Positions 17,262 through 25,248 of a stretch of DNA of 64,000 nucleotides are shown here, in pieces. The DNA is from Providencia alcalifaciens (GTDB lineage Bacteria; Pseudomonadota; Gammaproteobacteria; Enterobacterales; Enterobacteriaceae): positions 2,108,001-2,172,000 of the forward strand of contig NZ_OU659204.1 in NCBI RefSeq assembly GCF_915403165.1, given 5' to 3'. Position numbers and translations under genes: made by a program. Under the pieces are notes generated by a model. The model was given only the letters and a program-made list of their open reading frames with translations, was not told the DNA's origin and ran no database searches. The stretch's first letter is position 1. Each line of letters opens with the position of its first letter.

Positions 17262-17280
17262 ATCGTAGCCCCGCCACGCC
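17262..17280 (-). other. Candidate cos site (cohesive end)
   Basis: The minus strand from 17280 reads GGCGTGGCGGGG and, further on, TTGCGCGGCGAC. The P2 left cohesive end, as I recall it, starts GGCGAGGCGGGG and continues with CTGCGCGCTGAC, so the first twelve bases differ at one position and the later block is also close. It lies about 300 bases past the end of Q, in the same orientation as in P2, where cos lies just beyond Q. The 19-base overhang is taken from P2; cutting here is inferred. Confidence 0.7.
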
Positions 17281-17438
17281 TGCCCACTAAATAGATCGGT
17301 TTTCATGCCGGTGCTAGAGATCGTTAGAGCCTCACCAATAGCCGTGCTTCACCAGATTAACACTCCTTTGGTGATCATGCAGATTGATGCAAAAAATTGC
17401 AGAAATATATTCAATTATAATTATGTGACGGAGATCTA

Positions 17439-17468
17439 TTGATTAAATTTATAAACGGATGATTATAT
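17439..17468 (+). promoter_or_regulatory. Possible promoter of the ATPase/nuclease gene
   Basis: TTGATT (17439-17444) and TTATAT (17463-17468), 18 bases apart, end 28 bases before the start codon of the gene at 17496. The surrounding DNA is very AT-rich, so chance matches are likely. Confidence 0.35.
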
Positions 17469-17495
17469 GTGAAATTTTTTATTATCTGGTGAAAT

Positions 17496-19664
17496 ATGAG
17501 CTTTTTAAAACTAAAGAATGTAGCGAGTTATACTGATGAAGTTAATATTGATTTATCAAAACCTATAAACATATTTTATGGGCAAAATGGAAGTGGTAAA
17601 TCAACAATTTCTAATTATTTTTACGATGAAAACAATCAAAGATATATAGATAGTACCTGTCAATTAGATAAGGGGTACAAAAAAATAGTATATAATCAAA
17701 TGTTTATAGATGATTACTTCTATGAAAAAGATGTTCAAGATGGAATTTTTACTCTAAGTAAAGAAAATAAAGAAATTGAGATTAAAATTAAGGATATCGA
17801 AAGAGACATAGAAGACTTAAAGAAAGAAAGAGAAATAGCTAATAGTACTATATCTCAAAAATTATTAGAAAAAAACAAATTATCAACAAATATTAAGGAC
17901 AATATTTTTAATAAATACTCAACTTTAAGAAATGGAGAACTAAGACCTTTATTAAAACACCGAAAAGAAAATTTTTTTGATGAAGTATATAATAATTTGT
18001 TTGATGAATCAGAGGAGCGAAAAAGTTTAGATAAATTAGAGTCTGAATATAGTGATTTAATTAAAAATAAAGGTGTTAGCAAAGATAAATTATCTGAGTT
18101 AATAAAGTATACTTTATCTGAAGATGATTATTTATTATTAAATGAGCCTTTGATTCCACTTGGCGATAATTATTTATCTACCCTAATAAAAACATATAAT
18201 AATTACGATTGGGTTAAACATGGACTTGATAATTACATCAAAACTGAGAGTTGTCCTTTTTGTCAATCAAAAACAATTACAGGTGATTTTATTGAGGCTC
18301 TTAGTGGTATTTTTGATAAAACGTATGAAAAAACCATTTCTGACATTAGAAAATTAAGAGATGTATATTCTAATTATTATGATTACATTAATATCAATGT
18401 AATTGAAATTAATAATCTTATAAGTGATGATAAAAAGGAGTTATTTGAAGCCCTTCATCGTGAATTAAGTAATCTAATAATAGAGAATATAAAAAAGATT
18501 GATGAAAAAATATCGTCGCCATCTAAAAAAATACAGCTAAGTGAGTTGATAATATTGAATGAACTAAATGAAATTATCAACTATGAAAATGATAAAATTG
18601 AGATTTTAAACCATATGGTGAAAAATTTCAGGCAAAGTGAAAATAAAATTAGAAGTATATTATGGAATGAGATTAGGTATGAATGTGCTGATCTTATTTC
18701 CGTTTACAATCAGCAAGCAAGTGAAATATTAGAAGAAAAAAAGAAATTAGAAGTAACTGAAAATGAGTTATCTTCTAAAATAGACGAAAAGAAAAATGAA
18801 TTGAAGTTATTAAGGGAAAGTACTTCTACAATTCATGATACAATAGAAAATATAAATAAAAATTTAAAATTATTAGGTTTGCAAGGGTTTGAAATAGATA
18901 AATATGAACAAAGCAATTACTATGTAATTAAAAGAAATAGAGGTAATAATAATGAAAAAATCTTCAACACGTTAAGTGAAGGTGAAAAAACTTTAATATC
19001 ATTTTTATACTTTATTGAGTTATGCAAGGGAAGGAGAGAAAGTGAAATCTCGAATAATAACGACCTTTTAATTGTAATTGATGACCCTATTTCTAGTTTA
19101 TCTCAAAATTATATTTATGATATTGCATCCATCATCAACTACCAATTAATAAAAGAGAATACTTCTGGGAAAATAATTATTTTAACACACAATCTTTATT
19201 TTTTTCATGAATTAATTAAACTTGCGCCAAAGAATGAAAAAAGTTTCAACAACAAATATAAATTGTATCGAGTATATAAAAATGAAAACTCTCAAATAGA
19301 GCCTATTGGGAGGTATGATATTAAAAATGAATATCATTCTTTATGGTCAATTATAAAAGATGCTAAAAATAATAAAGCTCCTATTACTATTCTACCAAAT
19401 GTAATGAGAAACATTCTTGAATATTATTTTTCCTTTGTTCACAAGTACGATAATCTAAACGAAAAAATAGAGGAACTTGTTATAAAAACAGACAATCAAA
19501 ATTATAGAGCTTTCTATCGTTATATTAATAGAGGATCACATTTAGATTCAGTTAATATTTCTAATTTTATAAATATTGATACTAGCAATTATTTGACTTT
19601 ATTTAAGGGGATATTTTCAGAGATGGGAGATGAAAATCACTATAATAATATGATGGAGGATTAA
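17496..19664 (+). CDS. ABC-type ATPase with PrrC/RloC-like C-terminus; predicted antiphage nuclease
   Basis: A 722-residue protein, about 25% GC at DNA level. Domains in order: Walker A GQNGSGKST at 29-37; helical/coiled-coil insertion (about 85-240); a CPFC pair at 253-256 like the zinc motif of RloC-type proteins; second coiled coil (about 400-460); ABC signature LSEGEK at 493-498; Walker B LLIVIDDP at 524-531; H-loop LTH at 563-565. The C-terminal domain has Arg638-x3-Glu642 and His682 in NRGSH, which resembles the Arg-Glu-His triad of the PrrC and RloC anticodon nucleases (HEPN class). Such enzymes cleave tRNA after phage infection. The gene lies beside cos, in the old/tin slot of P2. I infer a single-gene abortive infection system; substrate and trigger are unknown. 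An OLD-like or other AAA_13 role is the alternative. Confidence 0.75.
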   Translation: MSFLKLKNVASYTDEVNIDLSKPINIFYGQNGSGKSTISNYFYDENNQRYIDSTCQLDKGYKKIVYNQMFIDDYFYEKDVQDGIFTLSKENKEIEIKIKDIERDIEDLKKEREIANSTISQKLLEKNKLSTNIKDNIFNKYSTLRNGELRPLLKHRKENFFDEVYNNLFDESEERKSLDKLESEYSDLIKNKGVSKDKLSELIKYTLSEDDYLLLNEPLIPLGDNYLSTLIKTYNNYDWVKHGLDNYIKTESCPFCQSKTITGDFIEALSGIFDKTYEKTISDIRKLRDVYSNYYDYININVIEINNLISDDKKELFEALHRELSNLIIENIKKIDEKISSPSKKIQLSELIILNELNEIINYENDKIEILNHMVKNFRQSENKIRSILWNEIRYECADLISVYNQQASEILEEKKKLEVTENELSSKIDEKKNELKLLRESTSTIHDTIENINKNLKLLGLQGFEIDKYEQSNYYVIKRNRGNNNEKIFNTLSEGEKTLISFLYFIELCKGRRESEISNNNDLLIVIDDPISSLSQNYIYDIASIINYQLIKENTSGKIIILTHNLYFFHELIKLAPKNEKSFNNKYKLYRVYKNENSQIEPIGRYDIKNEYHSLWSIIKDAKNNKAPITILPNVMRNILEYYFSFVHKYDNLNEKIEELVIKTDNQNYRAFYRYINRGSHLDSVNISNFINIDTSNYLTLFKGIFSEMGDENHYNNMMED

Positions 19665-19666
19665 GG

Positions 19667-19884
19667 GTTACCGTTGAGGTTGATTTTAGCTTCTTGGCCA
19701 TGAGCGTCTGTGTCTACACACAGACTCCCAACGGCCGAATCTAAAACGCATGTATTGTCTTACAACTACTGGTTTTAGCATTGCCTTACTCCCTTAAAGA
19801 TATTAGTTTGTCACTAATAGACCTTTATACACATCATATAAAGCAATATTCAGTGTTAGGTAGCAAGTCATCCTCAACGGTAAC
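19667..19884. repeat. Perfect 13-base inverted repeat enclosing a strong hairpin
   Basis: GTTACCGTTGAGG (19667-19679) recurs as its exact complement CCTCAACGGTAAC (19872-19884), 192 bases apart. Inside it, 19684-19746 folds as TTTTAG/CTAAAA, TTC/GAA, GGCC/GGCC and GTCTGTGT (19706-19713)/ACACAGAC (19718-19725) with a 4-base loop. There is no open reading frame. It could be a small RNA, the terminator and boundary of the cargo gene, or part of the origin. Only the symmetry is certain. Confidence 0.5.
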
Positions 19885-19969
19885 AATAGTATACTAATAC
19901 ATAAATATTTATTTTCAATAAAATTATCCTAGAAATTAATTATTGATATATTGCCCCCTTTCGGAAACC

Positions 19970-20240
19970 GGTTACATCGGTTACACCCCACCAAAACCAC
20001 ATCTAACCCACAGATTACAAACAACTCTGTTGTAACTTTTTACTGGTTACAACGAGTTACAAAACAGGGGCTAAAAAGTTACATCCTTATAAAACAATGA
20101 GTTATATTTTTAATTTGTAACCTCTCAAAACGGTTACACGTAACCGCAAAGTAACCCATTTGTAACCTTTTTTATTTTCTATATTTCTACATATAATCAA
20201 TAAGATATAAAACTATTTTAATTTTGTAACCATTGTAACC
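19970..20240. repeat. Iteron-like array of GGTTACA/TGTAACC (candidate replication origin)
   Basis: About twelve copies of a 7-mer lie within 270 bases. In plus orientation: 19970, 19979, 20045, and GTTACA at 20056 and 20078. In reverse orientation: 20031 (one mismatch), 20116, 20151, 20161, 20225, 20234. A perfect palindrome CGGTTAC-AC-GTAACCG lies at 20131-20146. The left half is mostly plus-oriented and the right half reversed. The array sits just downstream of the primase-helicase gene. Phage P4 has comparable repeats bound by its primase-helicase alpha at ori and crr. Function is inferred. Confidence 0.6.
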
Positions 20241-20379
20241 GCTTTCCGAACCCCTCCCACAAATTCTCTATTTATATAAAAGACACTTAATAATGCTTAT
20301 TTATTACACAACATCTTATTCTTTCTCTTGTTTCTCATTCTGAGTATTTATGATATTTGCTGGATATCTTTCTACAGAT

Positions 20380-20406
20380 AAAAGAAAGGCTGCACATTGG
20401 CAGCCT
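20380..20406 (-). terminator. Terminator of the primase-helicase gene
   Basis: AGGCTGC (20387-20393) and GCAGCCT (20400-20406) form a 7-bp stem; on the minus strand it is followed by TTCTTTT. It lies 20 bases after the gene. Confidence 0.85.
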
Positions 20407-20426
20407 ATAGATGAATGGATGAGAAA

Positions 20427-23087
20427 CTAACTCTCACTGTTTTCCTGAAACACCCAGCACTTAATCACTTCGGGCTTCTTAAGTTGACTCCCTGCTGCAA
20501 GCGAACTATTAAACTGGCTGTTCACCACACTTCGTACTGTCTTGACGCCCACAAATTTACGCATACGCCCTGACTTCAATAAGTTCTTAATTTCAGTATT
20601 CAATTGCATAGATTGGCGGTGTTCACTCGCTACTTGCGCGATATGGTTAAAGTTCACCGCATAAACGCCCTGCTCAATGCTGTGATTCACACCAAACGCC
20701 TCATTATCTTGCAGGTAGTCAAACATATCCCAAAACTCCATCACTGGCGGCTGGTCAAGTTGGATAGCCTGAACACGTTGTTTAGCCAACTCAATAATAA
20801 AGTCACGAGTCTGACGAATATGTGCCGCTTTTACGGGTAAAACTAACGCTAACGTTTCCAACAATGCAATTAACTGTGCGTGGTTTTTAGCGATCCGTTC
20901 ATGGTTAATCGCTTTATCTGCAAATAACTGCGCCTGTAAGCCATCTACGCTCTCATTGTATTGCTTTAATATCGCAGCTTCTTTCATTAGTACCGTAGGC
21001 AGAAAACCAGATAATTTTTCAATGGGATAACGTTCAAGGGCAATCGCTGCATAACGGGTTTCAACGCTCTGCTCGGCTTTATCGGTATACAGATGAATAA
21101 TCCGTTCTAAAACCGCACGAGACGCGTTTATCTCCGCATTCTGCGCAATCACAATACTACCTTTAAATAATGGCTCATAAGTCTCATTCCCACTATTTTT
21201 AACGCCTAATGAACGTGTAGCACGCCCGTTATACAGTGACTTTAACTCTTCCCAATCAAATGCTTTCAGTTTTGCATTATCTTGCATTCGATCACTTTCA
21301 ATTAAACACACAGGTAAATTACTAATCTGCGAAAAATTTCGTCCTCGAGCTGCGGCACTGGATTTTGACGCATCGAATCCCTCGTAATCGGCACGACCAC
21401 ATAAGCGCCATAAAAATTCAATTAAGGTACTTTTACCCGAACCGGGCTCACCGCAAATTTCTAAAAATGGATAGCTTTTATGAGTTTTGCGTATCTGCTC
21501 CGCAAAGAACGAACCCAACCAGAACGCCAGCACTACATAACCTTTAGCACCGAATGCCTCCCAAAGCGATTCTAACCAGCCAGTATCAAACTCATTCAGA
21601 TCCGTATTGATTGCTAATGACGGGCTAAGGCTTAACGTCTTGATATCCAATTTATTTAGAGAGAAATAATCCTCCTCATTTAGCGTAAAACACTTACCAT
21701 CCTGCACCGCAACATCATTAAATACATACACACCATACTCTTTGTTATAACCCACATAATTTTGCGTGATCACCTCTTTAATATCAGGCAAGGCTTGCTT
21801 GCAAATACGGTCCAATTGCAAGGTTGTGCCGGTATAAACCGCCCCTTTGGCGACATGCAATAAACGCTTTTTGAATTCACTAGCACTGGTTAACTGCGAA
21901 GCAGTAAACGTGGCTTTAACTTGAGGCTGGCGAGGAAAATCTACACGCATGTAATACCATGATTCATCGGTTTCTACAGATTTTTGGAAATATAACGGAG
22001 TGGGATAACAATTGGCGATTTCAACTACCGTTCCGGACTCTTTCACCGCTTTTTGTCTGGCTTCATCTTCATCTAAATCAGGTTCGGCATCATGAATACG
22101 CTCAATGGTTTTCATCATTTTATCGATATCTAACTTAAACCAATACAACCGGTTATCGTGTTGAAAATCGAACTCTGAGCGCTCTGTCCAATTGAACATC
22201 AAACGGGCTTTTTCAAACGCGGTTGAAGCTAACAGTAACTTGCCATAATAGCGATAACGAGCGATATCACGTTCAGACAACTTGCCTTTCATATGCAAGT
22301 CATTCCAATCATTGCCAGTATCGATTTCAGCCGGTCTGGCTGCTGTAGATCTCCACCCATCCTCTTGGCTGCGATCAACAAATTTTTTCATGGCTCGCTC
22401 GCCGGCTACGCCATTATCCAGCGCCCAAACTAAAAGCGGTTTTTTATTGTTACCTATCGCAGTTTTCAACGCATTTAAAGCAGCTTCAGGGTAATTATGG
22501 CAAGTCATTAGCGATACAGCCGTAATACCATTTTGAATCAAGCTAAGGGCATCAAAAATACCTTCCGTCAGCCAAATCTCTTTGACTTGGGTTAAATCCT
22601 GTTGTGGCAATGTCCACCAATGCCCTTTATAGGAACCAAAAAAGTTAGCTTTACGATCAAATCGTGACGGTCTATCAATAATCCGTTCCCAATAAGCCCC
22701 CTCCGGCAACGCAAACTTAATCGTTGCCGCTCCTAACCCATTGGCATGATAACTCGACTCGGAATAAAGCCCCTTTAACGCTGCAACATCTAGCCCTCGT
22801 GCGTGCTGCAAATAAGCATCTGCGGCGGCATTCGGCGCTTGCTGTGTTTTAGGATAGTGCGCTGACCAGTCATCAAATATCTCGGGGTAGATTTCTTTAA
22901 CAATTAACTCAGCACCACATTTATTTTCACGCCCACAACGCAGCACAAACGGCATTTCAATGGAGGTAAATAGCTCTTTTTTCTTGCAACTTGGACATAC
23001 ACCTTGGCGCAAATAACCGTTTTGCTCTTTGAATTGAAAGTCGTGTACGAGGCGAGGTAATAATGACTGAATATGATATGATTTCAT
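20427..23087 (-). CDS. Phage primase-helicase (zinc ribbon, Toprim, P-loop ATPase)
   Basis: An 886-residue multi-domain replication protein. Residues 31-57 hold a CPSC...C...C zinc ribbon. Residues 171-183 (IWLTEGIFDALSL) with ALDNG at 222-226 are the Toprim primase motifs. Residues 546-554 (GEPGSGKST) are the Walker A of a C-terminal helicase-like ATPase, followed by IESDRM (Walker B-like) and a short C-terminal domain. It primes and unwinds DNA at a phage origin. It occupies the place of gpA, the rolling-circle nickase of P2, so this phage has a different replication module. It is preceded by CTAAGG. The iteron array lies downstream. Confidence 0.85.
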   Translation of the reverse strand: MKSYHIQSLLPRLVHDFQFKEQNGYLRQGVCPSCKKKELFTSIEMPFVLRCGRENKCGAELIVKEIYPEIFDDWSAHYPKTQQAPNAAADAYLQHARGLDVAALKGLYSESSYHANGLGAATIKFALPEGAYWERIIDRPSRFDRKANFFGSYKGHWWTLPQQDLTQVKEIWLTEGIFDALSLIQNGITAVSLMTCHNYPEAALNALKTAIGNNKKPLLVWALDNGVAGERAMKKFVDRSQEDGWRSTAARPAEIDTGNDWNDLHMKGKLSERDIARYRYYGKLLLASTAFEKARLMFNWTERSEFDFQHDNRLYWFKLDIDKMMKTIERIHDAEPDLDEDEARQKAVKESGTVVEIANCYPTPLYFQKSVETDESWYYMRVDFPRQPQVKATFTASQLTSASEFKKRLLHVAKGAVYTGTTLQLDRICKQALPDIKEVITQNYVGYNKEYGVYVFNDVAVQDGKCFTLNEEDYFSLNKLDIKTLSLSPSLAINTDLNEFDTGWLESLWEAFGAKGYVVLAFWLGSFFAEQIRKTHKSYPFLEICGEPGSGKSTLIEFLWRLCGRADYEGFDASKSSAAARGRNFSQISNLPVCLIESDRMQDNAKLKAFDWEELKSLYNGRATRSLGVKNSGNETYEPLFKGSIVIAQNAEINASRAVLERIIHLYTDKAEQSVETRYAAIALERYPIEKLSGFLPTVLMKEAAILKQYNESVDGLQAQLFADKAINHERIAKNHAQLIALLETLALVLPVKAAHIRQTRDFIIELAKQRVQAIQLDQPPVMEFWDMFDYLQDNEAFGVNHSIEQGVYAVNFNHIAQVASEHRQSMQLNTEIKNLLKSGRMRKFVGVKTVRSVVNSQFNSSLAAGSQLKKPEVIKCWVFQENSES

Positions 23088-23100
23088 GTGATAACCTTAG

Positions 23101-23136
23101 AGCACACAATCACCGCCTACCCGCGGGTTGTGTGCT
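23101..23136. repeat. 9-bp inverted repeat upstream of the primase gene
   Basis: AGCACACAA (23101-23109) and TTGTGTGCT (23128-23136) are exact complements; the inner part also has CCGCGGG. On the plus strand it is followed by TTTTTATTT, so it looks like a terminator for transcription running against the early operon, or a structured leader of the primase message. Confidence 0.5.
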
Positions 23137-23163
23137 TTTTATTTGCTTGCAGAGAATGATTTC

Positions 23164-23385
23164 TCATACGCTGTGGTAATGTTTTTCTTTCAGTTCATAC
23201 AGTGTTTGGCAGTCAATACACAAAGTGCAGCCAATAACCGCTTGGCGGCGGGCTTCTGGTATCGTGTGATCGCAATTCTCACACTCAAACGCAGATACCC
23301 TATTCGTTGGTTTCCTTGCTGCTTCAATCTGTTGCTCCAGTACTAATGCGGCATGGTCATTGGCGCGGTCGATAACATCAGACAT
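23164..23385 (-). CDS. TraR/DksA-type zinc finger protein
   Basis: A 73-residue protein with a four-cysteine zinc finger (CENC...CTLCIDC), the TraR/DksA C4 type found in the P2 early region (orf82 position). Such proteins can bind RNA polymerase in the secondary channel. I start it at MSDVIDRANDHA, where GGGAG is suitably placed; the open frame extends 15 codons upstream into the previous gene. It overlaps that gene by 8 bases and precedes the primase gene. Confidence 0.85.
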   Translation of the reverse strand: MSDVIDRANDHAALVLEQQIEAARKPTNRVSAFECENCDHTIPEARRQAVIGCTLCIDCQTLYELKEKHYHSV

Positions 23386-23599
23386 AATTAAGATCTCCCG
23401 CCTGTGACTCGAATTTATCCGCTTCATCAACCAATAATTGATGAGCTTGCGCGTAATCTAATTTCTCTGTTAATACTTTGTCGGCTAATTGACGTTGGCG
23501 ATCAGCAAAACGATTCATTAATGATTTACGCTCATCTTCCCGATTGGCTTTTATATTTTCAGCAACGGGAGTAAATATTGGTTCTGGAATATTTCTCAT
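23378..23599 (-). CDS. Small early protein, DUF2732-like
   Basis: A 73-residue mostly helical protein (REDERKSLMNRFADRQRQLADKVL). It occupies the place of the DUF2732 protein just upstream of the TraR-like gene in P2-like phages and shows the same charged helical pattern with a late LL.DEA.K. Function is not known. The family call rests on position and pattern, so confidence is moderate. Confidence 0.65.
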   Translation of the reverse strand: MRNIPEPIFTPVAENIKANREDERKSLMNRFADRQRQLADKVLTEKLDYAQAHQLLVDEADKFESQAGDLNYV

Positions 23600-23824
23600 T
23601 TTAAAGCCTCATTTTTAGGTAATAAAAAGCCCTGACCGATAAAGGTCATTATTTAATGATTTGATTACCATCTGATTTTGATTATTTTTATATTAATAAT
23701 CACCTTACGATATTTGACCCGATTTTTTTAACCATGATCGGCAACATGGTGTGTGGTATATTTGCTACGCCTGCTATTTTTTGACAGGAATCAGGCATAA
23801 CGACCAACTAAAAAGGAGTTATTA

Positions 23825-24130
23825 ATGAATATCGAAAAATTGGAAGAATTTACTCAGAATAATAAATCAGAGTTACAAGACTTCTTCCAACAAGCCCGTA
23901 AATCTCGTGAAGTTCATAATATAGAAGATAGAATTCTCGCTTTAGAAATGATGACTTGCGCAATTGCAGCATCACTTGAAGGAAAAAGTAGAGAGAATTT
24001 TTTAACCATGATGAACTCTCACTCTCATGTAAACAACCCGATGAAAAACTCATCATTTAAGGCTGTTGCCGATTTAAATGTTCTAAGCGCTAATTTTATT
24101 TCTGAGTTTGAAGCACTTAAAAATAAATAA
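23825..24130 (+). CDS. Unrecognised small protein on the opposite strand in the early region
   Basis: A 101-residue, mostly helical, acidic protein (MNIEKLEEFTQNNKSELQDFFQQ). AAGGAG lies 8 bases before the ATG, so it is very likely expressed. It is the only plus-strand gene between the primase and Cox, and sits between converging and diverging early genes, which suggests a cargo gene with its own promoter in the 225 bases upstream. I do not recognise the family. An anti-defence or regulatory role would be a guess. Confidence 0.7.
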   Translation: MNIEKLEEFTQNNKSELQDFFQQARKSREVHNIEDRILALEMMTCAIAASLEGKSRENFLTMMNSHSHVNNPMKNSSFKAVADLNVLSANFISEFEALKNK

Positions 24131-24131
24131 C

Positions 24132-24314
24132 TTATTTTGATACTTGAAAGACAATGTTTCCAACATGAACATTGTCTTTATACAACTTACACTCCCCAGA
24201 GATAATTAAGTTAGGCACAATAATATTTTGAAAGCTATTAGTTATTTCACTGCTAATAATTAAATTATTTATTGTCGATGTCATTAAACTAGGTTTATGG
24301 TTTAATTTTTTCAT
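24132..24314 (-). CDS. Small hypothetical protein
   Basis: A 60-residue protein starting MKKLNHKPSLMTSTINN with GGGGA upstream. It overlaps the gene before it by 20 bases and ends 2 bases from the converging plus-strand gene. It is rich in Ile, Asn and Ser, with no clear membrane segment or motif. Not recognised. Confidence 0.6.
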   Translation of the reverse strand: MKKLNHKPSLMTSTINNLIISSEITNSFQNIIVPNLIISGECKLYKDNVHVGNIVFQVSK

Positions 24315-24504
24315 TTCTAATTCCCCATAGTTCATCAATATATTTTTTAGCCTCAGTCATCGAATCAAATAACCCAAACGAATTATCATCACGTTGAACG
24401 TGAAAGCGGGTTACGGGATTCATGGCTTTAGCCGGTAACTTAATAATTTGAAAGTTACGATACTTAAAGCTATGCGTTGAAACCTGCTCAATACCAGCAG
24501 TCAT
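24295..24504 (-). CDS. Small hypothetical early protein
   Basis: A 69-residue protein with a beta-rich centre (YRNFQIIKLPAKAMNPVTRFHVQRDD) and a helical end (SMTEAKKYIDELW), a layout seen in several short phage proteins. It lies between Cox and the next small gene in one leftward early transcript. The family is not certain. Confidence 0.65.
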   Translation of the reverse strand: MTAGIEQVSTHSFKYRNFQIIKLPAKAMNPVTRFHVQRDDNSFGLFDSMTEAKKYIDELWGIRNEKIKP

Positions 24505-24512
24505 TTCGTCAC

Positions 24513-24863
24513 CTACCCTTTCAAAGCTTCTTCGACAGATTTGAGCTCATCTGGAACAGCACCCAAATCGCTAATCAGTTTATTTACTCGCTTAAACCAA
24601 CTCGCTTTCCATCCCATCCGTTCAGTTGATGGAATTTGACCAGTAGCCTCGTAAACCATTTCAAGCCACTCATTCCACATGATCATTAAGCGCATATCGC
24701 TAAAACTTTCACCATGCAATTGGCGTTCGGTGCGGATAGGTAAACGACGGCGATCAGTGAGTTTTCTAACACTACTTTCTGACTTACCTGTACGGCGGGA
24801 AAACTCCGAAACAGTGATCGGATCAGGAATCTTGAACAGCAAATGTAACAATTTCTCATTCAT
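24513..24863 (-). CDS. cox: Cox-like excisionase and early regulator
   Basis: A 116-residue DNA-binding protein with a winged-helix N-terminal motif, ITVSEFSRRTGKSESSVRKLTDRRRLPI, the pattern of P2 Cox and related regulators. Cox proteins direct excision with integrase and repress the C promoter, giving the lytic choice. I start it at MNEKLLHLLFKIP, with GGAGAG upstream; an extra 11 codons are open but unlikely. It is divergent from the C gene across a 95-base operator region and leads the leftward early operon. It is longer than P2 Cox (91). Confidence 0.8.
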   Translation of the reverse strand: MNEKLLHLLFKIPDPITVSEFSRRTGKSESSVRKLTDRRRLPIRTERQLHGESFSDMRLMIMWNEWLEMVYEATGQIPSTERMGWKASWFKRVNKLISDLGAVPDELKSVEEALKG

Positions 24864-24879
24864 GTGATAATCTCTCCGT

Positions 24880-24909
24880 TTGGGGTATTTCTGCAATGAA
24901 TTACCCCAA
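24880..24909. promoter_or_regulatory. Candidate operator between cox and C
   Basis: TTGGGGTA (24880-24887) and TACCCCAA (24902-24909) are exact inverted copies with 14 bases between. CTGCAAT occurs at 24891 and again at 24951. The site lies in the divergent cox-C gap, where the lysis-lysogeny repressor should bind. Function is inferred. Confidence 0.55.
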
Positions 24910-24957
24910 TGTGTTTAATTTAAATCAATTCTGCCCTAAATAGTTGAGAACTGCAAT

Positions 24958-25248
24958 ATGAAAATCAGTATTGGAGAGAGACTGCTTTTGATACGCGAAA
25001 GCGAAAGACTCTCAAGTCGACCGGAAGTTGCTGAAATGCTTGGTATTCCTACTAACGCATTATGGCGTTATGAAAATGGTAAAACTATGCCAGATGTGGA
25101 TGTTGTCACAAAAATTTTAAATCACCCACGCTTTGAAAAGTATGCACTGTGGTTTATTACGGGGAAAACAGCCCCTGAATCAGGTCAAATAGCTCCAGCA
25201 CTTTACGACCCTAAAAACTATGAAGTTGATGAGGACAAACAAGCATGA
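24958..25248 (+). CDS. C: Prophage immunity repressor, P2 C type
   Basis: A 96-residue repressor that keeps the prophage silent by blocking the early promoter. The N-terminal half is a helix-turn-helix (IGERLLLIRES...EVAEMLGIPTNALWRYENGKTMPDV) and the C-terminal half (FEKYALWFITGKTAPESGQIAPAL) is the dimer-forming tail of P2-like repressors. P2 C has 99 residues. It overlaps the next gene by 4 bases. Confidence 0.88.
   Translation: MKISIGERLLLIRESERLSSRPEVAEMLGIPTNALWRYENGKTMPDVDVVTKILNHPRFEKYALWFITGKTAPESGQIAPALYDPKNYEVDEDKQA

Noticed and set aside
19684..19746. Retron-type RNA next to a defence gene
   Set aside because: There is a hairpin but no reverse transcriptase gene nearby and no conserved branching G context that I can identify.
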